Notes: generated from the sequence alone by a model not told the origin. A stretch of DNA of 42,555 bases from Ellagibacter isourolithinifaciens (GCF_008831035.1 NZ_WAJR01000018.1:1-42555); one strand, 5' to 3'. Counted from the first letter of the stretch, positions 7,781-16,471 are shown. Made by a program: numbers and translations.

Positions 7781-8404
7781 ATGGCAAGCAAAGCAACAAT
7801 TGGTTCTGTCGCAAAAGAGCGTGCTGGCTTGAACCCGAAGGACTTCGTCTTCATCGCCGTGTTCGGCATCCTTTTGTTCCTAGTGTTCATGGTGTTCTCG
7901 ATTATCTTTAGCGCGAATGCCAACCTGTGCTGGTTTACTCACACGGTAGGCGCGTTGTTCGCTGGTACCGTGTTCATGTACCTGGCCTATCGCGTCCCGA
8001 AGCGTGGCGCGATCGCCATCATGGGCATTATAGTTGGTGCGGTCGGCCTTCTGATGGGTATGTTCTGGAGCGGTCCTGTCGGCATTGTTGTGGGCGGTAT
8101 CGTGGCAGACCTTATCGCAGGCGATCCGCAGAAGCGCACCAAGACCAAGCTTATCTGTGCCTTTGCCGCGTTCACGTTCTGCTTCTGGCTTGGGCAGATC
8201 TCTCTCATCCTTATGATGGGCGAGGCCTATGCCGAGATGTGCGTTCAAGCCGGCATGACCCTCGAGTACGGCCAAACGCTCGTTAACTCGATTCTAAGCC
8301 CAATGGGCGTCGTTACCGGCGCTGCCACCATCGCTGGCGGCCTCGTCGGCGGCTTCATCGGTACCAAGGTGTTCTCGAAGCACTTTGCCAAGCTTGGCAT
8401 GTAG
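7781..8404 (+). CDS. MptD/Trep_Strep-family ECF S component (207 aa)
   Basis: A small membrane protein that matches the putative S-component family called Trep_Strep or MptD, the substrate-capturing subunit of an ECF transporter. Features: about six membrane segments; an N-terminal LNPKDFVFIAVFGILLFLVF block; the YLAYRVPKRGAIAIMGIIVG and FWSGPVGIVVGGIVADLIAG segments, the latter typical of the family; and a short basic C-terminus. A Shine-Dalgarno AGAAAGG precedes the ATG. Its partner genes EcfT and the double EcfA lie directly upstream and two exporter-type ABC genes directly downstream. Members of this family are associated with haem import in streptococci (SiaFGH), and with siderophore-type loci; the actual substrate here is inferred, not seen. 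Confidence 0.85.
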   Translation: MASKATIGSVAKERAGLNPKDFVFIAVFGILLFLVFMVFSIIFSANANLCWFTHTVGALFAGTVFMYLAYRVPKRGAIAIMGIIVGAVGLLMGMFWSGPVGIVVGGIVADLIAGDPQKRTKTKLICAFAAFTFCFWLGQISLILMMGEAYAEMCVQAGMTLEYGQTLVNSILSPMGVVTGAATIAGGLVGGFIGTKVFSKHFAKLGM

Positions 8405-8425
8405 ATTAACGGCCGGGAGGTAAAT

Positions 8426-10300
8426 ATGGCAATGACCCGGGAAGACGGTACTCTAACAGCAGGAGTGGGAAAGGACGTGGGGAAAGAAGGTCCTGCCAAG
8501 AAGAAAAACGCGATTCTCGAGCTGTTGGGGTTTGCTGGCAAGCGGCGGGTTTTGGCGTATGCGGGATGCGGTCTTTCGGTGCTGAACGCTGCGCTCGCCG
8601 TGATGCCCCTCGTATGCGTGTGGTTCGTGGTTCGTGACTTGGTTTTGGTGTACCCGAACTGGAGCGAAGCATCATCGGCCGCGATGTGGGCTGTGCTTGC
8701 CGTGGCGTTCGCCGTGCTGGGCATTATCGTGTATTTCGGTGCGCTCATGGCCTCGCATCTGGCGGCCTTTCGCATTGCGGCAAATATGCGCAAGGCGATG
8801 GTACGTCACGTGGCGCGGATCCCAATGGGATATTTCAGCGTGCACTCGTCGGGGGAGATGCGCCGCGTGATCGACGGGTGCGCGGGCCAGACAGAAGACC
8901 TTATCGCCCACAAGCTGCCCGATTTCGTTGGCTCTTTCGCCACCCCGGTGATCTTCTTCGTCGTGGCGTTCCTGTTCGACTGGAGGATGGGACTTCTGTG
9001 CCTCGTCCCCATCGCCGTTTCCTTCGCCGCGATGTGGTGGATGATGGGCCGCGAGGATGCGAAGGGTGGCCGCCATTTCATGGAGCTTTACCAGGCGGCC
9101 CTCATGCGCATGAGTGCTGCGGCAACCGAATACGTTCGTGGTATACCCGTGGTAAAGGTATTCCAGCAGACGGTGTTTTCGTTCAAAGCATTCCACGAGG
9201 CAGTCATCGACTATCGCGACATGGCGACGAACTATACCGAGTATTGCCGACGACCCCAAGTCGTGCAGTTGGTCGCGATCAACTCGACTTTCGCGGTGCT
9301 CGTGCCTGCAGGCATTGCGCTTGCGGCCGTCGCGCCTGATTTCCCGGCTTTCCTGATTGACTTCCTGTTCTATGCGTTCTTCTCGGCGATGACAACAACG
9401 ATGATGTCGAAGGTCATGTATTCGTCGGAGGCCGTCATGATCGCCGAAGACGCACTGCGGCGGATGAACACGATTATGGAGGTCGCTCCCATCGACGAGG
9501 TGGAGCCTGCGGAAGCGCTTCATCCGAAGGAGGCGAGCATCGAGCTTGCGGGCGTCAGCTTCTCGTATCCGGGGTCCAGGGAACCGGCGCTTTGCAACGT
9601 ATCGCTTTCCGTTCCCGCCGGGGCGACGGTGGCTCTCGTCGGGCCGTCGGGCGGAGGCAAGTCGACGCTCGCGTCGCTCGTCCCGCGCTTTTGGGACGCA
9701 GATGAGGGTGTCGTTCTTGTGGGCGGGGCGGATGTGCGATGCATTCCCGTCGAGGAGCTGATGGGCGCCGTTTCCTTCGTGTTCCAAGACGATCGGCTGT
9801 TCAAGCGAAGCTTGGCGGACAACGTACGTGCGGGTCGCCCCGATGCGAGTGATGCCGAGGTGCTCGCGGCGCTCAATGCGGCACAGTGCGACGACATCAT
9901 CGCCAAGTTCCCCGATGGCGTGAACACCGTGGTGGGAAAAGCGGGCGTGTACCTTTCCGGGGGAGAGCGCCAGCGCATCGCGCTTGCGCGTGCCATTCTG
10001 AAAGACGCCCCAATCGTGGTTCTCGACGAAGCAACGGCGTTCGCCGACCCCGAAAACGAGGCGTTGATCCAGGCGGCTCTCGCGACACTTTGCGAAGACA
10101 AGACGGTGCTCATGATCGCGCACCGTCTATCCACCGTCGCAAATGCGGACCGCATCTTCGTCATCGATCGGGGCTCTGTCGTGGAGCAGGGTACCCACGA
10201 AGAGCTTGTCGCGCAAGGCGGGCTGTATGCGCGCATGTGGCGAGACTATCGAACGAGCGCGATGTGGAGGATCGAAGGGGGTGGCAGCCGTGTGGCGTAG
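8426..10300 (+). CDS. Half-size ABC transporter, YbtP/IrtA-like, first subunit (624 aa)
   Basis: An exporter-fold ABC half transporter: a six-helix membrane domain (about residues 30-335) followed by a nucleotide-binding domain with Walker A GPSGGGKST (about 405), signature LSGGERQ (about 510), Walker B VVLDEAT and H-loop AHRLS. It presumably pairs with the next gene's product as a heterodimer. Exporter-fold importers of this kind (YbtPQ, IrtAB, SiaDE-type) take up siderophore complexes. GGGAGG precedes the ATG. Odd point: the D-loop reads TAFADPENE where the usual form is TASLDxENE, as in the partner, so its ATP site may be degenerate. The 3' end overlaps the next start by 11 bp. Confidence 0.9.
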   Translation: MAMTREDGTLTAGVGKDVGKEGPAKKKNAILELLGFAGKRRVLAYAGCGLSVLNAALAVMPLVCVWFVVRDLVLVYPNWSEASSAAMWAVLAVAFAVLGIIVYFGALMASHLAAFRIAANMRKAMVRHVARIPMGYFSVHSSGEMRRVIDGCAGQTEDLIAHKLPDFVGSFATPVIFFVVAFLFDWRMGLLCLVPIAVSFAAMWWMMGREDAKGGRHFMELYQAALMRMSAAATEYVRGIPVVKVFQQTVFSFKAFHEAVIDYRDMATNYTEYCRRPQVVQLVAINSTFAVLVPAGIALAAVAPDFPAFLIDFLFYAFFSAMTTTMMSKVMYSSEAVMIAEDALRRMNTIMEVAPIDEVEPAEALHPKEASIELAGVSFSYPGSREPALCNVSLSVPAGATVALVGPSGGGKSTLASLVPRFWDADEGVVLVGGADVRCIPVEELMGAVSFVFQDDRLFKRSLADNVRAGRPDASDAEVLAALNAAQCDDIIAKFPDGVNTVVGKAGVYLSGGERQRIALARAILKDAPIVVLDEATAFADPENEALIQAALATLCEDKTVLMIAHRLSTVANADRIFVIDRGSVVEQGTHEELVAQGGLYARMWRDYRTSAMWRIEGGGSRVA

Positions 10301-12035
10301 GATTCAAGATGCTTTCGCCCTGACCGACCAGGGCATGAAGGACTTCATGCGCGGTGCCGGGTTCTGCGCGCTGGCGAACCTGATGCTGATGCTGCCCATC
10401 GTGGTGCTGTACTTCGTCGCGAGCGATTTCGTCAGGTACCTTGGTGAACCTGCTGTCGGCCTGCCCAGCATGGCGCCCTACGTGGTGGGCATCGTGGCGG
10501 CACTTGCCGTGATGTTCGTCACGCAGATGTGGGAATATCGCGCGACGTACACGGTGGTGTACAAAGAAAGCGCTCGCAAGCGCATCGCCATCGCGGAGCG
10601 TTTGCGCCTGCTTCCGCTCTCGTTCTTCGGGAAGCGCGATTTGGCCGACTTGACAAGCGTTATCATGAAGGACTGTTCCGATCAGGAGCGCCTGTTCTCG
10701 CACACCATGCCGCAGATTTTCGGCATGGGCGCTTCGACGCTGGTATTCGCTGCCATGATGTTCGCGTTCGACTGGAGGCTGGCGGCATCTGCGCTCTGGC
10801 CCATCCCCGTAGCGCTCGTGGCGTTGCTTCTGACCGCGCGCGTCCAGAAGTCGCATACCGCGAAGAAGAACGCGGCGTCCCTTTCGTTCGTCGATGGGCT
10901 ACAGGAATACCTTGAATGCCATCGCGAGATACGCTCGCTCAACAAGGTGGGCGCGTTTCAGAGCGATCTTGGTCGTCGCATCGATCGTTTCGAGCGAGAG
11001 AAGATTGGTGCCGAACTGGCTATGGGCGTGGCGGTATGCTCCGCTCAAGGCTTTTTGCGCCTGGGAATCGCATCCGCCATCGTGGTGGGGACGATGCTGC
11101 TCGTGACAGGACGAGTCGACTTCCTCGTGTTCTTCGTGTACCTGTTGGCGGTGACGAGGGTTTACGATCCCATCAACGTTATCTTGCAGGCCGTCGCCGA
11201 GCTGATGGACATGAGCTTGAGCCTGAAGCGCATGCGCGCCATCGAGAATGAGCCTATTCAGACAGGTAGCACCTCGTTCGAGCCTCAGGGCTACGACGTG
11301 GCTTTCGATGACGTGGGCTTTGCATACGCTGACGGCGAGGATGTCTTGGACGGCGTGTCGTTCACGGCGCGGGAAGGGCAGGTGACGGCGCTTGTGGGCG
11401 CGTCAGGTTCGGGCAAGAGCACGGCTGTCAAGCTCGCTTCGCGTTTTTGGGACGTAAGCTCCGGCGCGGTCTTCGTGGGCGGCGTCGACGTCTCCACTGT
11501 CGATCCGGAAACGCTGCTCTCTTCATTCTCCGAGGTGTTCCAGGACGTGGTGCTTTTCGATGATACCGTGCGTGAGAACATTCGCCTTGGGAAGAAGAAC
11601 GCTACGGACGAGGAGGTTCTCGCCGCGGCGAAGGCGGCCCGCTGCGACGAGTTCGTGGAGCGTTTGCCCAACGGCTACGACACGCTGATCGGGGAAAACG
11701 GTAGCAGGCTTTCCGGCGGCGAGCGCCAGCGCATCTCGATTGCGCGCGCCCTGCTGAAAGACGCCCCGATCGTGCTGCTCGATGAAGCCACGGCTTCGCT
11801 TGACGTGGAAAACGAGACGCAGGTGCAAGCTGCTCTCTCCGAGTTGCTTCAAGGCAAGACGGTCCTCGTCATCGCGCATCGCATGCGCACGGTCGACAAC
11901 GCCGACAAGATCGTCGTGCTCGAAGGCGGCCGCGTGGTGGAGCAGGGGAGTCCGGCCGAGTTACGCGAAAAGCCCGAAGGCAGGTACCGCCGTATGTTGG
12001 AGCTGCAGCGCGAAAGCGCCGCGTGGGCCCTCTAA
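10290..12035 (+). CDS. Half-size ABC transporter, YbtQ/IrtB-like, second subunit (581 aa)
   Basis: The partner half transporter, last gene of the operon. Membrane domain about residues 20-320; nucleotide-binding domain with Walker A GASGSGKST (about 370), signature LSGGERQ (about 473), Walker B IVLLDEATASLD and H-loop AHRMR. The GTG at 10290 is chosen because AAGGGGG lies eight bases before it and it begins the protein at the amphipathic stretch VWRRIQDAFAL; another GTG at 10281 is possible. Overlap with the upstream gene indicates translational coupling. After the stop, TGCCGA and TCGGCA (12071-12091) form a weak hairpin without a T tract. Confidence 0.9.
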   Translation: MWRRIQDAFALTDQGMKDFMRGAGFCALANLMLMLPIVVLYFVASDFVRYLGEPAVGLPSMAPYVVGIVAALAVMFVTQMWEYRATYTVVYKESARKRIAIAERLRLLPLSFFGKRDLADLTSVIMKDCSDQERLFSHTMPQIFGMGASTLVFAAMMFAFDWRLAASALWPIPVALVALLLTARVQKSHTAKKNAASLSFVDGLQEYLECHREIRSLNKVGAFQSDLGRRIDRFEREKIGAELAMGVAVCSAQGFLRLGIASAIVVGTMLLVTGRVDFLVFFVYLLAVTRVYDPINVILQAVAELMDMSLSLKRMRAIENEPIQTGSTSFEPQGYDVAFDDVGFAYADGEDVLDGVSFTAREGQVTALVGASGSGKSTAVKLASRFWDVSSGAVFVGGVDVSTVDPETLLSSFSEVFQDVVLFDDTVRENIRLGKKNATDEEVLAAAKAARCDEFVERLPNGYDTLIGENGSRLSGGERQRISIARALLKDAPIVLLDEATASLDVENETQVQAALSELLQGKTVLVIAHRMRTVDNADKIVVLEGGRVVEQGSPAELREKPEGRYRRMLELQRESAAWAL

Positions 12036-12367
12036 CGCAAAAACGATGTGAGATGGGACGGTCGGGTACGTGCCGAAGCCCCCACTCGGCATATCTGCGA
12101 ACCGGAGGCGCAGAGGAAGTTTTGCCAGCGATATGTTTTGCCTCTTGAAATCACGGGAGCCGATCATGCGGTCGACGTCGGCATGATGCAAAAGTGCCGA
12201 TCGGCCAAGTGCTTCGCTACTTGATCGCTGCTTTCGCTCACAACACCCATGGCATGAAAAACAGGATTTTACCGTCCCGTCATTCCAGTTGCATCCAGTC
12301 TCCCTTGCCACCCCCTATTCATCAGCTGCGGATTGCCCATAACCGCCCGGGCAATCCGCAGTGCGCG
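12036..12367. other. Intergenic region with a 13-bp perfect hairpin
   Basis: No gene recognised. A perfect 13-bp inverted repeat, CTGCGGATTGCCC (12326-12338) and its complement (12349-12361) around a 10-base loop, lies just past the stop of the VOC fragment read on the minus strand. There is no T tract on either side. It could be a terminator between convergent units or part of a small repeated element. The remaining sequence has weak open frames on both strands without start signals. Confidence 0.4.
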
Positions 12368-12519
12368 TTAATCATTTGGCGGCTGCATGATTTCTAGGAT
12401 GATCCCACCGGGGTTGCGGAGGTAGAAAGCGTGGTTTCGACCGAAGCCGTCCTGGCGAAAATCGAACTCCTCTTGCGGGCATGCGCTCCACGCTTCATGC
12501 GTTACAGCAGGATAGCGCT
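12368..12519 (-). pseudogene. C-terminal fragment of a VOC/glyoxalase-family protein
   Basis: Reading the minus strand from about 12519, the frame gives ERYPAVTHEAWSACPQEEFD, then FRQDGFGRNHAFYLRNPGG and IILEIMQPPND before a TAA at 12370-12368. The motif GFGRNHAFYLRNPGGIILEI is the closing beta-alpha-beta of vicinal-oxygen-chelate proteins, with the Glu of ILEI as the usual metal ligand. About two thirds of the domain is missing: the frame starts inside or next to the stop codon of the AAA ATPase gene. This points to disruption or deletion when the ATPase unit arrived. Family assignment is moderate because the piece is short. Confidence 0.5.
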
Positions 12520-13809
12520 CTATAGACAAAAAGCCGCATAGAGCGGAATAGACCTGAGACCATCGTTCATTCCAAAGGGCTTAGTCGAAAGCCGGATAAG
12601 GCGCACGCCCGGATGGCTCTTTTTAAGTGAGGACAGGCTTCGAGATCGCGTGTTCTCGCCCGCTTTGACCTCAATCGCGGACACGCACCCCTGTCTCTCT
12701 ACGACAAAGTCGATTTCTGCACGATTGTCGCGAGTCCAATAATGCAGAGGATAGCCAATGGCCGAAAGCTGCTGGGCAACGTAGTTTTCGGTAAGTGCGC
12801 CCATGAATGTGCCGCCGATGCCGGCGAGAACATCAGCTCGCTGAGCACCGGCTTTGGAAACGAGCAGTCCGGTATCCGCCTGATAGATTTTAAAAGACGA
12901 GGGGTTAACGAATGCCTCCAGGGGACTTTCGATTTGCCCGACGAGGCTGCAGCGCACCACAGTGCCCGACAGCACCAGCCAATCGAGAGCGTCCCCAAAG
13001 AGGGACGCGTTGCCCCCCGCTCGTACCACCTTGTATTGGAATTTACGATTCTCTTTGGCAAGCTGCTGTGGAATGGAGTCGAAACATGCGCGCGTTTTCG
13101 AGCTCAAGCGTTCATCAGCATATTTATTGGTGTCAGCAGAATACCCATCAAGAATGATGCGGTGCTTTTCGGCGACATCGATGACCGACTGAACCTCAGC
13201 GTAGGTTTGGACAGCCTCGGGCATCCCGCCAACAACAAGATACTGCCGATAGAGCCCAAGCGCTTTGTCGTGAAGACTCGGAGCAAGAGGGTCCATTGAT
13301 TCAAATGACGAGCGTATCTCGTCGGCCAATCGCTCGTACCCCATCGCCCAAAGAAACTCTTCGAAATCAAGCGGAGCCATTTCGATTAAATCAGTCTTTC
13401 CGACGGGAAACGAATACGACTGATGATTAATGGCAACCCCAAGGAGCGACCCGGCGGCCGCGACGTAATACTCGGGGGCATCTTCGCAAAAGTACTTAAG
13501 GGAAGTGAGCGCTTCCTCGCATGCCTGGACCTCATCGATGAACAGCAAGGTTTTGCCGGGCACGATGCGCTGCCCTGTTCGCGCCTCAATCGCGCGTACA
13601 ATCGAATAGGGGTCGAGACCGCCCGAAAAGTCCGCCCGCGCCGACTGATCGTTCTCGAGATTGACGTAGACGACCGACTCGAAAAGGGTCTGCGCGTATG
13701 TTCTGAGCAGATAGGTCTTGCCGCATTGCCGAACGCCTTTGACTAACAGGGGCTTCCTATCAGCCTTGTCTCGCCATTCCTTAAGGAGCCTGTCTGCCTT
13801 GCGACGCAT
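12520..13809 (-). CDS. AAA ATPase with DUF4143 domain (429 aa)
   Basis: A P-loop ATPase of the AAA_14 type with a C-terminal DUF4143 domain, a family common and variable in gut bacteria and of unknown role. Walker A GVRQCGKT at residues 25-32, Walker B LLFIDEVQ near 88-95, sensor-like YYVAAAGSLLG, and near the C-terminus the PD-(D/E)XK-like elements RAEIDFVVER and SAIEVKAG, which suggest a nuclease-related fold. GAAAGG precedes the ATG. Its base composition is more AT-rich than its neighbours, its upstream region is an AT-rich palindrome, and it abuts a truncated VOC gene; together these suggest acquisition as a single-gene unit. Confidence 0.88.
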   Translation of the reverse strand: MRRKADRLLKEWRDKADRKPLLVKGVRQCGKTYLLRTYAQTLFESVVYVNLENDQSARADFSGGLDPYSIVRAIEARTGQRIVPGKTLLFIDEVQACEEALTSLKYFCEDAPEYYVAAAGSLLGVAINHQSYSFPVGKTDLIEMAPLDFEEFLWAMGYERLADEIRSSFESMDPLAPSLHDKALGLYRQYLVVGGMPEAVQTYAEVQSVIDVAEKHRIILDGYSADTNKYADERLSSKTRACFDSIPQQLAKENRKFQYKVVRAGGNASLFGDALDWLVLSGTVVRCSLVGQIESPLEAFVNPSSFKIYQADTGLLVSKAGAQRADVLAGIGGTFMGALTENYVAQQLSAIGYPLHYWTRDNRAEIDFVVERQGCVSAIEVKAGENTRSRSLSSLKKSHPGVRLIRLSTKPFGMNDGLRSIPLYAAFCL

Positions 13810-13840
13810 AATCGACCTTTCTTATAGAATGCCTTTCAAC

Positions 13841-13894
13841 AATATTTTAGCGCAGATTAATTGATTTCCTATTATTTATCTGCGTTAAAATATT
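13841..13894. promoter_or_regulatory. 21-bp imperfect palindrome upstream of AAA ATPase gene
   Basis: Arms 13841-13861 and 13874-13894 match at 19 of 21 positions around a 12-base spacer; the core is ATTTTARCGCAGAT on one arm and its complement on the other. The arms are far richer in A and T than the surroundings. The element is centred about 58 bp upstream of the ATPase ATG, so it covers the promoter. Probable operator, or an end sequence of a mobile unit. Confidence 0.5.
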
Positions 13895-14003
13895 TCTTGA
13901 AGTGGCTCCTCATGACTTCCCGAGAAAGACATCGAGGCTCGCGCATTACTAGATGCAGTCCTATAATAGGTGCCATTGAAAACGAACAGAGAGGAGCATC
14001 CCC
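13895..14003 (+). promoter_or_regulatory. Promoter of amidohydrolase gene
   Basis: A perfect TATAAT lies in CCTATAATAGG about 37 bp before the GTG start, with no convincing -35. GAGAGGAG is the Shine-Dalgarno. Confidence 0.4.
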
Positions 14004-15299
14004 GTGCTTTTCACCGACATCGATATCCTCGACGAGAATCTTGACTACCAGGCCCATCAATGGGTGGGCGTCAAGGACGGCACGATCGACTATATTGGCG
14101 ACGCCGCACCTGAAAACGCTGCCGACTACGGCGAGGTATACGACGGCTGCGGTCGCCTGCTCATGCCGGCGCTCTACAACGCGCACACACACCTGCCGAT
14201 GACGCTTCTGCGCGGCTACGCGGAGAACGTGCCCCTGCAGGAATGGCTCAACAACCTCGTGTGGCCCTTCGAGGGGAAGATGACGCCCGAAGACAACTAC
14301 TGGGCGACCAAGCTCGCCCTTGCCGAGATGGCGCGCTACGGCTCGGTCAGCGCGTCGGACATGTACTATGCCACCGACGAGCGCGTGCAGGCGGTGGGCG
14401 AGGCCCATATGAAGATGAACGTCTGCGAGAGCGTGCTTTACTTCGAGCCGAAGCCGTTTGTGGAATACCCCATGTGCGAGAAGATGGAGCGCATCGTCAA
14501 GCAGTACCATGGCGCGCAGGACGGGCGTATCCGCGTGGACTACAACATCCATGCCGAGTACACATCCAACCCTATCACCTGTACCGATATCGGGAAGGTC
14601 GCAAAGGAAGCGGGTCTTCCCATCCATATCCACATCTCCGAGACGAAAAGCGAGCACGAGGAATGCAAGGGCCGCCACGACGGCCTCACGCCCGTGCAGT
14701 ACTTCGAGAGCATCGGCGTGTTCGACGTGCCCGTAATCGCGGCGCACTGCGTGTGGGTCGACGACAAGGACATCGAGATCCTCGCTAAGCGCGGCGCGAC
14801 CGTGGCCTTGAACCCTGCCTCCAACATGAAGCTCGCAAGCGGGTTCGCGCCCGTACAGAAGCTTCTCGATGCGGGTGTGAATGTGGCGCTCGGCACCGAT
14901 GGCATGGCCTCGAACAACAACCACGACCTGTTCCAGGACATGTATCTTATGGGCACGATCTACAAGGGGCATGAGCTCGATCCCGCGATCATCTCGCCCA
15001 AGCAGGTCATCGCCGCTGCCACGCGCGGGGGAGCTCTCGCGCAGGGTCGCGAAGACTGCGGGCTTGTGAAGGTGGGCATGAAGGCTGACCTCACGGTGCT
15101 CGACACGACGGGCGCTTCGTGGTGCCCCATGACGAACCCCGAGGTCAACATCGTGTTCTCAGGCCATGGCTCCGATGTCGTGCTCACCATGTGCGACGGC
15201 GAGGTGGTCTATCGCGACGGCGTTTTCCCGGGTATCGATCTCGAGCAGGTGAAGGCCGAGGTCTCCGCTCGCACGAAGCGCATCATCTCCGAGCTCTAA
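14004..15299 (+). CDS. Amidohydrolase, S-adenosylhomocysteine/methylthioadenosine deaminase type (431 aa)
   Basis: A metal-dependent amidohydrolase of the MtaD/SsnA-like group, expected to deaminate an adenosine- or guanine-like substrate. Visible metal ligands: NAHTHLPM (HxH, about residues 61-63), HIHISET (third His with the catalytic Glu nearby), IAAHCVWV (fourth His) and LGTDGMASNN (Asp). The downstream ADLTVLDTTG closes the small beta domain. The start is the GTG at 14004, seven bases after GGAG, which begins the protein at the first conserved beta strand; length is normal. It is transcribed alone and followed by a hairpin. Substrate call (SAH or MTA) is from overall resemblance and would fit a methyl cycle with the MetE-like protein. 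Confidence 0.85.
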   Translation: MLFTDIDILDENLDYQAHQWVGVKDGTIDYIGDAAPENAADYGEVYDGCGRLLMPALYNAHTHLPMTLLRGYAENVPLQEWLNNLVWPFEGKMTPEDNYWATKLALAEMARYGSVSASDMYYATDERVQAVGEAHMKMNVCESVLYFEPKPFVEYPMCEKMERIVKQYHGAQDGRIRVDYNIHAEYTSNPITCTDIGKVAKEAGLPIHIHISETKSEHEECKGRHDGLTPVQYFESIGVFDVPVIAAHCVWVDDKDIEILAKRGATVALNPASNMKLASGFAPVQKLLDAGVNVALGTDGMASNNNHDLFQDMYLMGTIYKGHELDPAIISPKQVIAAATRGGALAQGREDCGLVKVGMKADLTVLDTTGASWCPMTNPEVNIVFSGHGSDVVLTMCDGEVVYRDGVFPGIDLEQVKAEVSARTKRIISEL

Positions 15300-15322
15300 G
15301 GCAAACTGCTCACAAAGCGGGA

Positions 15323-15349
15323 GCGCCCCTCTCATCGCGAGAAGGGCGC
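15323..15349 (+). terminator. Hairpin after amidohydrolase gene
   Basis: GCGCCC (15323-15328) and TCTC pair with GAGA and GGGCGC (15344-15349) with one mismatch and a five-base loop. There is no T tract. It also marks the truncated 3' end of the MFS remnant on the other strand. Confidence 0.4.
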
Positions 15350-16123
15350 GGTGGGGAACAGCCCTAGCGCCAACAGGCCCACGGCCATGAGGAACAGCGA
15401 CCGGATGAGAAGCGGCCGCCTTCCCATGGAGTTCAGCCAGAACATGGCGGGTAGGGACCCCACTAGGAAGAACAGGCTCAAGACGCTCTCGCCCAAGATC
15501 GCGCTCTTCCCGACGCCCAGGCCGAAGGCGGTCATAATCTGCGGACCGAACGTGTAGATGGCGTACATGGGAACGACCTGGCACAACGTGAGAATCCCCA
15601 AAAACACGATACGCGCGGCGTAGCCTTTCGAGAACACCTCCGCAAAGCCGGCCTTGTGCTTGGGCTCCTCTTCCTCGTCCACGAGGATGACATCGGCGCC
15701 GTACACGCGGAACACCACGCGGCGCGCCTCCTCGTGGCGTCCTTTGCTTTTCAGCCACAGGGGCGACTCGGGGACTTTGCACCTGCCGATCAGCAGGAAG
15801 ACGCAGGGGATGATGGCGGAGCCGAGCATGAGCCTCCATCCGCCATCGACGTCGCACAAAGCGAAGCCGACGACTGCAGCCACGGTAGCGCCCAAATACC
15901 ACGCCGCCGAGACCATGCCCATGGATATCGCGCGGTGGTGCTTGGGGGTGAACTCGGTGATGAGCGAGGTCGCGATGGGGTAGTCGGCGCCTACGAAGAC
16001 GCCGATGAAGAAGCGGTATATCACGAGCAGAAGCGGCGTCGTCGCGGATGTCGTCGGGCACGCCGATGTCAGCGGATTCCTTTTCGATTGCGTCGATTTC
16101 GGGACAGCTTCCTTGGTTGTCAT
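15332..16123 (-). pseudogene. Decayed MFS (sugar-porter-like) transporter
   Basis: An open frame of 263 codons encodes only the middle of a major-facilitator transporter: YRFFIGVFVGADYPIATSLI (the RxxxGxxxGxxY-type TM4 region) through PESPLWL and GRRPLLIRSLF (the TM8-TM9 loop). TM1-TM3 and TM10-TM12 are absent. The first 25 codons after the ATG at 16123 do not look like protein, whereas a different frame of the same DNA reads PEIDAIEKESADIGVPDDIR, a natural cytosolic N-terminus. An internal deletion with a frameshift and loss of the 3' end explain this. Not functional as a transporter. Confidence 0.72.
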
Positions 16124-16207
16124 ATGGGTTTCCCTTGGCCCGTGTCGGACAGTAGGCAATGCGTTCCGTTTTGCCTTAAGAAGGCGTAAAAGGGCAAAAG
16201 CCCGCAA

Positions 16208-16471
16208 GACGCATTTTTAGTCTTATTTCGAGAAAATGGCGACGTTTACGAGCAAGGCCGTGCGAGTTTTTCGGATTATGGCGCTTGAGGGATAATTCCC
16301 ATCGAGACGCTAGGTTGAATGTGCGGGCGCCTAAGTCTAGGCTTGAAGTTGAACCAAAGGTGCGGGACGTCGGGTGGCTCGTTCCGCTATTCTGTCCCGC
16401 TTCGACCGGCGGGACGGCCGAATCAGCGGGTTGCGGCCAGCGCGTCGCAACGGCAAATGGAAAGGATCCTC
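16208..16471 (+). promoter_or_regulatory. Structured leader upstream of modD
   Basis: No gene here. Three copies of one pairing word lie in series: GCGGGAC (16362-16368), its complement GTCCCGC (16394-16400), and GCGGGAC again (16409-16415). The middle word can pair with either partner but not both. A further hairpin GTTGCG/CGCAAC (16430-16435, 16446-16451) ends just before the AAAGGA Shine-Dalgarno. Near 16332-16343 there is a 12-bp near-palindrome AAGTCTAGGCTT. This looks like a switch, but no known riboswitch consensus was recognised. Confidence 0.4.

Noticed and set aside
11961-12311. Minus-strand frame of 116 codons after the ABC operon
   Set aside because: It overlaps the 3' end of the second ABC gene, has no ribosome site and resembles nothing known.
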